A stretch of DNA of 38,578 nucleotides. Origin: Burkholderiales bacterium (GTDB lineage Bacteria > Pseudomonadota > Gammaproteobacteria > Burkholderiales > Casimicrobiaceae). The first letter of the stretch is position 1; every line of letters starts with the position of its first letter. Of the stretch, positions 32,064-38,578 are shown piece after piece. The translations under genes and the position numbers were made by a program. The notes beneath the pieces are model-generated. The model ran no database searches. It was not told the origin of the DNA and saw nothing but the letters and a program-made list of their open reading frames with translations. The stretch covers positions 1 to 38,578 of the forward strand of contig JANXNI010000018.1 in the NCBI GenBank assembly GCA_025354165.1, given 5' to 3'.

Positions 32064-32963
32064 TTAGCCAGGCGCTTGAGTGCGCTTTGCGGGCACGCTG
32101 ACGACCAGGTAAATGCCGAGTAGCGTCACCGACATCCCAGCGAGCACTGACCACGGCAGCGACTCGCTAAAGAGCAGCCACGCAAAGATGGCGGTAAGCC
32201 CCGGCACCAGGTACATGGCGCTGGTGAGACGGGTGACTGATCCCGTGCGCAGAAGATAAAACATGATCGAGATGCCAGCGCCCGAGAGGACAAAAACACT
32301 CCACAACATCGCAAAGATGACCTCAGGCGTCCAGCGAATTGCAAAGCTTTCGAAAGCAAGCGCGAAGGGCAATGTCGCCAACGTTGCCGCAGAAAATTGA
32401 ATGACCTGTCCGGTACGCAAATCAAAATGCGGCACAAATCGCTTTTGATAGAGCACGCCCAAGGTGGTGCCAAGCAAAGCAGCGAAACAGAGCAGTGTGG
32501 GCACGCCCAGCGTTGCCGAAAGCGCGGTATCGCCCAGCTTTGCTGCCAACACGATCAGCACGCCCGCAAACCCCACGCCAACCCCAATGGCCTGGCGCAG
32601 GCTCACACGCTCGCCCGTCCAGCGCGCAAAACATACTGTGAGCACCGGTTGCAAATTCACAATGAGCGCGGCAACCCCTGCCGACAATCCCATACGGATG
32701 GCCACCCAGACGCCGCCCAGATACAACGCCTGTATCAACACCCCGGCGAACGCAATGTGCAGCGCATCGCGCCGGTTCGGCCATTTGGCGCGGCTCGCGA
32801 GCGCAAGCAGCACCATCAGAATCACCACACCGATATAGCGAAGAACCAGAAACGAGAGTGGTTCTGCATCTGTTGCCGCAAGTTTGGCAACGATGTAACC
32901 GGAAGACCAGACGATGATGAAGGCAGGAACGGCTGCGCGTGCAGCAAGTGAAGATTGAAGCAT
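32064..32963 (-). CDS. EamA/DMT-family transporter
   Basis: The 299-residue integral membrane protein has ten hydrophobic helices arranged as two EamA repeats: WSSGYIVAKLAATDAEPLSFLVLRYIGVVILM in the first and LSGAGISIMFYLLRTGSVTRLTSAMYLVPGLTAIFAWLLFSESL in the second. DMT carriers export amino acids, nucleobases and other metabolites; the cargo here is unknown. It ends 15 bases from the preceding convergent gene and stands alone on this strand. Confidence 0.88.
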   Translation of the reverse strand: MLQSSLAARAAVPAFIIVWSSGYIVAKLAATDAEPLSFLVLRYIGVVILMVLLALASRAKWPNRRDALHIAFAGVLIQALYLGGVWVAIRMGLSAGVAALIVNLQPVLTVCFARWTGERVSLRQAIGVGVGFAGVLIVLAAKLGDTALSATLGVPTLLCFAALLGTTLGVLYQKRFVPHFDLRTGQVIQFSAATLATLPFALAFESFAIRWTPEVIFAMLWSVFVLSGAGISIMFYLLRTGSVTRLTSAMYLVPGLTAIFAWLLFSESLPWSVLAGMSVTLLGIYLVVSVPAKRTQAPG

Positions 32964-33018
32964 GGCGAGATGCTAGCGGGAACGCGCAACACCGCTGCGA
33001 TCACCGTCGTGCGAATCG

Positions 33019-34383
33019 TTAGAAAACGGACAACGGCCCCGCTGGAAAACGGTTCAGCGTCGGGAACGCTAGCGAGAGTTCGGTCGACGTCAAACCAAAA
33101 CTGCCAGCGAGTGCGGCTGCATACTGTTCTGTTGCCGTGGTCGGAATCCATCGACCCCCACTGGTATCGTCAGGCCCATTCACCCGCAGGGTAGGAAACG
33201 TGCCGAAGAGCTGCTTGCCTTTGACCGCGCCACCCAACATCACATGATGGCTGCCCCAGCCGTGATCCGATCCACCGCTTCCATTGGCGGGAAAGTCACG
33301 ACCGAAATCGCTCATGGTAAACGACGTGACCTGGGCGGCGACACCCAGCTCAACAGTGGCCCGATAAAACGCCGCCATAGCGTCGCTGACGATGCCCAGC
33401 AACTCGCCCTGATCCGGCAATTGATCGATGCCATGGGTGTCAAAACCGCCAATAGAGCAGAAGAACACCTGCCGCTTCACACCAAACGAAGCTCGCGCAG
33501 CGATCAGCCGCGCCACGGTTCGTAACTGGTCACCGAGCCCTGATCCGGGAAACGTTGTCACCAATGGAGAGGCGCGACTCAGCGCCTCCTGAAACACGGC
33601 CTGTGTGGTGATACCGCGCTTGATGGTGTCGTTCCATGCCGCCTCAAACAAATGGCCACGTGCCGTGTTGATCATCTCACCGAAACCCAGTGAGAGTGCG
33701 TCGCGACTGGTTGAGTCGTAGCTGTCAAAGCCAAAGTTGCCGTTGGATGCAACCAGAAAGGGCGACACGGTTGCGCCCTGTTGAAATCCACTACGGCCGT
33801 TCACCGCAACAGCGGTCGCCACGTTTTGCACACCGTTTAGGGAGGCCACCCTGTCCGCCACCCGCCCGCCCCAACCGAGCTTGATTGAGCTGTCGGACGT
33901 GCCTGCTTGCCACTGACTCTGTTGATCGCTGTGAGAGAAAAGATTGGGCGGTATTTGCGCAGCGTTTGCCTGCCATTGCGCACGCGTCAGCGGCTGCATA
34001 AGTGGGCCAACGTTAGCGACGGCTGCACATTGCCCCGTCTCAAACAGGCTCGCCAGGGCACCCATCTGCGGATGCAATGCAAAGGGTCGACCCTGCGTGT
34101 TGGTTGGGTTGATCGCGTGCAAATCGCCGCGCGGCAACGCGAGTCGACCGCGACCGCTTTGATAATCTGAATAGCCCGCCACATCAAGCGGAATCAGCAG
34201 ATTGTTGCCGTCGTTACCACCGAACATGAAGATCGCCACCAGCGCCCGATAGTCGCTGGCGGTAGCGTTCTGTGCGAATGCTGCGCGAGTCAGCCCGCCC
34301 ATGAGGCCGCCCCCCAGCATTACAGGGGCCAAGGCAGTTATTTTTAGCGCGCTGCGGCGGGACAAATCAAATGACTTTTGCAT
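33019..34383 (-). CDS. DUF1501-family exported protein
   Basis: The 454-residue protein has a twin-arginine signal (LSRRSALKITALAPVMLGGG) and the DUF1501 core: RALVAIFMFGGNDGNNLLIPLD, YQSGRGRLALP, NPTNTQGRPFALHPQMG, GFDTHG and TMSDFGRDFPANGSGGSDHGWG. The family belongs to the alkaline-phosphatase/sulfatase-like fold; substrate unknown. It is encoded right after the DUF1800 gene (9-base gap), a pair conserved in many bacteria and presumed to act together in the periplasm. Confidence 0.92.
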   Translation of the reverse strand: MQKSFDLSRRSALKITALAPVMLGGGLMGGLTRAAFAQNATASDYRALVAIFMFGGNDGNNLLIPLDVAGYSDYQSGRGRLALPRGDLHAINPTNTQGRPFALHPQMGALASLFETGQCAAVANVGPLMQPLTRAQWQANAAQIPPNLFSHSDQQSQWQAGTSDSSIKLGWGGRVADRVASLNGVQNVATAVAVNGRSGFQQGATVSPFLVASNGNFGFDSYDSTSRDALSLGFGEMINTARGHLFEAAWNDTIKRGITTQAVFQEALSRASPLVTTFPGSGLGDQLRTVARLIAARASFGVKRQVFFCSIGGFDTHGIDQLPDQGELLGIVSDAMAAFYRATVELGVAAQVTSFTMSDFGRDFPANGSGGSDHGWGSHHVMLGGAVKGKQLFGTFPTLRVNGPDDTSGGRWIPTTATEQYAAALAGSFGLTSTELSLAFPTLNRFPAGPLSVF

Positions 34384-34392
34384 GACTGTCGC

Positions 34393-36342
34393 CTATCGTT
34401 GGATGACAAATTCGGGGGCAATGACCGCCAGATTCAGCGCTGCCTGCAAGCGATTGTCACGTTCGCTGACCGGGTAGGCATTGATCGCCTTTTCGAGAAT
34501 GGCTTGGGTGTTGGCAGATATGCCGCCGGCGAACAGCACCCAGTTCATGCGCTCGATCAATTTTGTGGTGGTGCCCGCATCGGAAAGCCATGTTGTCATG
34601 TCGAAGTCGACGCGATTGGCCTCCTCAGAACCGAGGCCACCGTCGCGGATCAAGCGCGAGAAAAAATTGGTGCTACCCACGACCTGGGTGTCCGTTGCAT
34701 TCTGAAACTCAGGCGCGACAAGGCCCGCCTGCGCGATGGCACCCGCGCGGGTATAGAACGGCGAGAAAAAATTGAATACGGACGCCGCCAGCAACGGGGT
34801 CTGTCCAATGGCGTCATCCGGCGAATCAAGCCACCAGATAGAGTTGCGACCGCCGTTTGATTTAGCCCCCATCGCGTTAGCAAAGTGAACGAAGCGAATC
34901 ATCGGCTCCCTCAGTTTTCCGTAAGAACTACTGGCGACGGCCGCAGTCGCGGGACTACGCGCCTCATCATCCAGCAATATCGCACGCACCACCGCTTTAA
35001 GGTCGCCACGCACGCCAGAACCGTTGTTGTTCCACACAGCGACCACGCGTGTCATGTACGCCGGGGAAGGATTGCTGGTCACCAAAAACTGGATCAGCCG
35101 CTTGCTCATGAACGGTCCCACATTCGGGTGATTAGCGATGTTGTCAAGTGCATCGTCGAGGTCGCGCTCGGGCGTCTGCCCAGCGGGTAGTGCGACTCCG
35201 CCAAGCAGCATTTTGGTGCCGGTCGAATGATGACTGGGCCAGGCCTGCATCTCAACGGTCCAATTCTTTTTGGGCGGATTGAAGCCGTCAGAAAATGTTG
35301 TGTCGTTGCCGCCGAAGCTCCATCCGGTAAACACCTTCGCAAAGCCCTGAACCACGTTTTGATCGTAGGTGGCAATCGTCTTGCCTGCGGCATCGCGCTT
35401 CGGCGTGCCATCAACATTTAACTCAACCAGCCCAATCGAAAATAGCTGCAACACCTCGCGTGCGTAGTTTTCGCTCGGCATACGCCCGCTGACCAGGTCT
35501 TCCTTGTCGTTGCCGAGCATGTTCAGGTAGTAGCCCATGGCGGGCTGCAACGTCACGTCACGCAGCAGCGTGCGATAGTTGCCAAACGCGTTCTCATAAA
35601 GCGTATCCATCCATCCGGCCAGCGCGTCGGTATCCTGATCCGGCGCAATGTTGGACACCACCATGATTTCCGAGAGCGCAAGGGCTACGCGTGCGCGCAG
35701 ACGAGCATCGGAAAACATCATGTTCTGCCAGATCGCTTCAAATATATGCTGCTCTTCGACTTTGAGGCTCTGGCTGCGCAAAGCGGCGAGATAGCCCGCG
35801 TGCGGATCCCAGGGACGAGCGAACTCAGACTCAATCCACGCCGCAGGCGTGCGATTGGCAACGTCGTCAATATCGGCCAAAGAGCGCGGCCCGAAGCTGG
35901 CCTGCAGCAACAGTCGCGCGGCGTTGATTCGCTTCGGATCGGTCGCGACAGGCACGCTACCAATACGCAGAATTACCTCGTTCGACCACTGCGGCAGCGC
36001 GCCACCCACGTTGGCGGTGAATTTATGGTTACCAACCGGCAAATCAGGAATCTGCCAACTGCCCGACGCGAGATCGCTGCTGCCCCAGCGTTTGCCATTG
36101 AGGTACAGCCTCACCATAGCGTCACCATGGCCAACACTGGTGAACGAGACCGTAGCAGTCGCCCGATTGTTGGTGATGGCTCCAGCGCTTGCGCTCAGCA
36201 CCAATTCTGCAGCTGCTGCGCTCCACGACGCGAAAAGCCAGATGAGAATGATCAGCGTCGCCGCAATGATCGTCAAACGATCTGACCACTGTTTCTTGAA
36301 CTGTGTTGCGTACAACTTCACACGGCCACCGCTTTGCTGCAT
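34393..36342 (-). CDS. DUF1800-family exported protein
   Basis: The 649-residue protein starts at ATG 36342, where AGGAG lies seven bases upstream; a longer frame to 36420 has no support. An N-terminal transmembrane or signal segment (IIAATLIILIWLFASWSAAAA) precedes an immunoglobulin-like domain (about 45-130) and then the DUF1800 core: AARLLLQASFGPRSLADID, FGNYRTLLRDVTLQPAMGYYLNML, YAREVLQLFSIGLVELN, VVQGFAKVFTGWSF and VGPFMSKRLIQFLVTSNPSP. The family always accompanies DUF1501; the role is unknown. Confidence 0.92.
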   Translation of the reverse strand: MQQSGGRVKLYATQFKKQWSDRLTIIAATLIILIWLFASWSAAAAELVLSASAGAITNNRATATVSFTSVGHGDAMVRLYLNGKRWGSSDLASGSWQIPDLPVGNHKFTANVGGALPQWSNEVILRIGSVPVATDPKRINAARLLLQASFGPRSLADIDDVANRTPAAWIESEFARPWDPHAGYLAALRSQSLKVEEQHIFEAIWQNMMFSDARLRARVALALSEIMVVSNIAPDQDTDALAGWMDTLYENAFGNYRTLLRDVTLQPAMGYYLNMLGNDKEDLVSGRMPSENYAREVLQLFSIGLVELNVDGTPKRDAAGKTIATYDQNVVQGFAKVFTGWSFGGNDTTFSDGFNPPKKNWTVEMQAWPSHHSTGTKMLLGGVALPAGQTPERDLDDALDNIANHPNVGPFMSKRLIQFLVTSNPSPAYMTRVVAVWNNNGSGVRGDLKAVVRAILLDDEARSPATAAVASSSYGKLREPMIRFVHFANAMGAKSNGGRNSIWWLDSPDDAIGQTPLLAASVFNFFSPFYTRAGAIAQAGLVAPEFQNATDTQVVGSTNFFSRLIRDGGLGSEEANRVDFDMTTWLSDAGTTTKLIERMNWVLFAGGISANTQAILEKAINAYPVSERDNRLQAALNLAVIAPEFVIQR

Positions 36343-36471
36343 GGATAACTCCTGGTGCGCAAGTCCCCCGGTGCTGTGTCTACCCTGATGACGCGGTGGT
36401 TTGCGGCTCGCGGACGACAATTCGAAGTCTATGACGTCGTCATCAAAAATGCAAGCAGATGGACATGTAGG

Positions 36472-37614
36472 TCAATGTGCGAAGGCAATCGCCTCATGAC
36501 TATCTGGATCAAAAAGCACCGCTGCGGTCACGTCAATCGCAAGCTCTACCTCGTCCTGCCCGAGTGCTGCATCGGGATGCAGCCGACACACGCATCGCAC
36601 GCCGCCGAGGGTGGTGAACACCAGCGTGTCAGCGCCTGTGGACTCGGCCAGATCAACCGGCACGGTTATCGGCGAACCGGGCCCCTGCATGCGGCCCGCA
36701 TCGGTCATGTGCTCCGGACGTAGGCCCAGCAAGACTGATGTACCTGTCTCTGGAATCGTTTCCAAATCCGACAAATTGAAGCCGACCAGAGGCAAACGGG
36801 CGACGCGATCCGGGGCACAGTCGGCCGCGACACCGACAGAAAACTCCGCACACATCACGCCGTCGTTCACGGCGAGCGTAACCGGGATCAAATTCATGGG
36901 CGGCGAGCCCATGAAGCTCGCGACAAACGTGTTGACGGGTCGACTGTAAATCTCGTTCGGCGTGCCGAACTGTTGCACCACGCCGTCTTTCATGACGGCG
37001 ATTTTGTCGCCCAGTGTCATCGCCTCGACCTGGTCATGCGTGACATACACCGTGGTGATGCCGAGGCGTTTGTGCAGCAGCTTGATTTCGCTGCGCATCT
37101 CTACACGCAGCTTGGCATCGAGGTTCGACAGCGGCTCATCAAATAGAAAAATTTGTGGCTCGCGCGCGAGGGCACGGCCCATCGCCACACGCTGACGTTG
37201 CCCGCCAGAGAGTTGTGCCGGCTTGCGGTGCAGAAGCGGCTCGATTTGCAGCAACTTCGCGACGCGCGCAATCGTTGCGTCCTGTTCGGCCTGCGACACT
37301 TTGCGCAGCGACAATCCGAACGCAATATTTTGGCGAACACTCATCGACGGGTAAAGCGCATAGCTCTGAAACACCATGGCGATGTCGCGATCCTTGGGCG
37401 GCAAATCGTTGACGCGTTTACCGCCAATCGTGATGTCACCCTCAGTCACGGTTTCGAGTCCAGCGATCATGTTGAGCAGCGTGCTTTTGCCGCAACCAGA
37501 GCCGCCGACCAGAATCAGAAATTCGCCGTCGGCGATGTCGAGATTAATGCCCTTTAGAACTTCGACGTTCTTGCCGTAAGTCTTGCGGATGTTGTGAATG
37601 CCGAGACTTGCCAT
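36472..37614 (-). CDS. Carbohydrate ABC transporter ATPase (MalK/UgpC/GtsD family)
   Basis: The 380-residue ATPase powers sugar import. It shows Walker A GGSGCGKST, the Q-loop MVFQSYALYPSMSV, signature LSGGQRQRVAMGRAL, Walker B IFLFDEPLSNLD and switch His in VTHDQ. The C-terminal TOBE region (about 240-380) contains LLGLRPEH, the regulatory domain of MalK-like proteins. ATG 37614 has a purine-rich GGTGGGG upstream and is preferred to GTG 37623. It starts ten bases after the permease stop, so the two genes are one operon. GtsD of the pseudomonad glucose system is the nearest likeness in context. Confidence 0.93.
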   Translation of the reverse strand: MASLGIHNIRKTYGKNVEVLKGINLDIADGEFLILVGGSGCGKSTLLNMIAGLETVTEGDITIGGKRVNDLPPKDRDIAMVFQSYALYPSMSVRQNIAFGLSLRKVSQAEQDATIARVAKLLQIEPLLHRKPAQLSGGQRQRVAMGRALAREPQIFLFDEPLSNLDAKLRVEMRSEIKLLHKRLGITTVYVTHDQVEAMTLGDKIAVMKDGVVQQFGTPNEIYSRPVNTFVASFMGSPPMNLIPVTLAVNDGVMCAEFSVGVAADCAPDRVARLPLVGFNLSDLETIPETGTSVLLGLRPEHMTDAGRMQGPGSPITVPVDLAESTGADTLVFTTLGGVRCVCRLHPDAALGQDEVELAIDVTAAVLFDPDSHEAIAFAH

Positions 37615-37623
37615 GAACCCCAC

Positions 37624-38472
37624 CTAACCCTTGACTGCGCCAGCGGTCAACCCGCGCACAAAATATTTGCCAGCCACGATGTACACAAACAGCGTCGGCA
37701 ATCCGGCAATGATGGCCGCGGCCATGTCGACGTTGTATTCCTTGACGCCGGTTGAGGTACGCACGAGATTATTCAGTGCCACAGTAACGGGTTGTGAGTC
37801 TGCGCCTGCGAACACCACACCAAATAGAAAATCATTCCATATCTGCGTGAATTGCCAGATCACGCACACCATGAAAATGGGTCCACTGATGGGCATCAGA
37901 ATACGCCGGAAAATCACGAAGAATCCTGCGCCATCGACGCGCGCAGCCTTGATCAATTCACCGGGAACGCCGAGGTAATAGTTGCGAAAAAACAGCGTAG
38001 TGAACGCAAGGCCGTAGACCACGTGAACGAAGATCAAACCGAACACCGAGTCCGACAGGCCGATAGCCCCAAGCGTCCTCGCCATAGGCAGCAGCACCAC
38101 CTGAAACGGAATAAAGCAACCCACCAGCAGCATCGTGAACAACGCATCCGATCCGCGAAACCGCCAATGGGTAAGCGCGTAACCGTTCAGCGCGCCGACC
38201 AGCGTTGAGATCAACACCGAAGGAATCGTCATCACCAGTGAGTTCAAAAAAAACGGCTTCAAACCATCGCAGCGCACACCCGAACACGCTGTCCCCCAGG
38301 CCTTGAGCCAGGGGGCGAATGTAGGCGCATGCGGTGCCGCAATCAAGCTGCCTTCGCGGATTTCGTCCAGCGTCTTGAATGATGTGGACAACATCACCCA
38401 CATGGGTGCGAGCGCGTAGAACGCTGCGAGAAGCAGAACGAAGTACAAGAACAGTCGGGATAGTAAAGTCAT
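37624..38472 (-). CDS. Carbohydrate ABC transporter permease (MalG-like, GtsC-related)
   Basis: The 282-residue permease has six transmembrane helices and the cytoplasmic EAA loop (ELIKAARVDGAGFFVIFRRILMPISGP) that docks on the ATPase. The segment ACSGVRCDGLKPFFLNSLVM, VGALNGYALTHWRFRG and the ending NVDMAAAIIAGLPTLFVYIVAGKYFVRGLTAGAVKG are like GtsC of the glucose ABC importer. ATG 38472 is preferred: the frame continues upstream to 38535 only because it runs through a dispersed repeat (PHPSPLPRGERG). The partner permease and binding protein should lie just beyond the right edge. Confidence 0.92.
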   Translation of the reverse strand: MTLLSRLFLYFVLLLAAFYALAPMWVMLSTSFKTLDEIREGSLIAAPHAPTFAPWLKAWGTACSGVRCDGLKPFFLNSLVMTIPSVLISTLVGALNGYALTHWRFRGSDALFTMLLVGCFIPFQVVLLPMARTLGAIGLSDSVFGLIFVHVVYGLAFTTLFFRNYYLGVPGELIKAARVDGAGFFVIFRRILMPISGPIFMVCVIWQFTQIWNDFLFGVVFAGADSQPVTVALNNLVRTSTGVKEYNVDMAAAIIAGLPTLFVYIVAGKYFVRGLTAGAVKG

Positions 38473-38494
38473 GTTGGAGTACCAGCCAAGCTGT

Positions 38495-38532
38495 CCCCTC
38501 TCCCCTCGCGGGAGAGGGCTAGGGTGAGGGGG
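38495..38532. repeat. CCCTCTCCC/GGGAGAGGG dispersed repeat
   Basis: CCCTCTCCC (38496-38504) pairs with GGGAGAGGG (38510-38518), followed by CTAGGGTGAGGGGG. This is a very common intergenic repeat of beta- and gammaproteobacteria. It extends the permease frame artificially. Confidence 0.75.
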
Positions 38533-38578
38533 CACGTGGATCGGAGAGCAAACATCGTTTGCAGCGTCAACCCGCCCC

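Noticed and set aside
38473-38535. N-terminal extension of the permease
   Set aside because: PHPSPLPRGERG is encoded by a common intergenic repeat, not by a transporter.

Overview
The window reads as the chromosome of a GC-rich proteobacterium, most likely a betaproteobacterium close to Burkholderiales. The strongest pointer is the fmdB / DUF502 / aspS order at 14954-17988, which is familiar from that class. I see no rRNA or tRNA gene, no CRISPR array, no insertion sequence and no phage block. Most genes are housekeeping or metabolic, with a few accessory islands and several families of short dispersed inverted repeats.

Layout. 1-2016: the end of a TPR-like protein, then a VapBC-type toxin-antitoxin pair behind a 10-bp inverted-repeat operator. 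2144-4053 (minus): glutamine-dependent NAD+ synthetase followed by a coupled but frameshifted gene resembling EF-Tu domain III. 4252-7234 (plus): a COG3146-type acyltransferase, a histone-deacetylase-like hydrolase and a crotonase. 7253-11086 (minus): a KdgK-type sugar kinase, a HipA-family kinase with its own N-terminal winged helix (YjjJ/HipH type) behind an AT-rich control region, and an amidase. 11308-14688 (minus): an NfeD / SPFH / GIN-domain lipoprotein / alpha-beta hydrolase run, whose last gene has no ordinary start codon. 14954-17988 (plus): fmdB, DUF502 and aspS. 18047-19807: a less GC-rich HEPN-type gene between repeat elements, then a GNAT gene. 19948-21520: two small exported proteins around a decayed OmpA-like remnant.

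The most coherent system is at 22676-27031. It holds a PpsR-type regulator (three PAS domains plus a Fis-type helix-turn-helix), then 7 bases later a bacteriophytochrome with a chromophore-binding Cys15 but no complete histidine kinase, and a convergent heme oxygenase that would make its biliverdin. Together they look like a self-contained red/far-red light switch acting through protein-protein control of a transcription factor. In purple bacteria such pairs regulate photosynthesis genes; none lie in this window, so the target here is unknown.

28404-32048 contains a MesD-type folate-independent methionine synthase preceded by a potential H-type RNA pseudoknot just upstream of its ribosome binding site, a lipase-like hydrolase, a 46-residue cysteine-rich protein and an exported protein. 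32064-38472 (minus) holds an EamA transporter, a DUF1800/DUF1501 secreted pair and the ATPase and one permease of a sugar ABC importer that resembles the GtsC/GtsD glucose system. With KdgK this fits sugar use through an Entner-Doudoroff-type route, which is inference.
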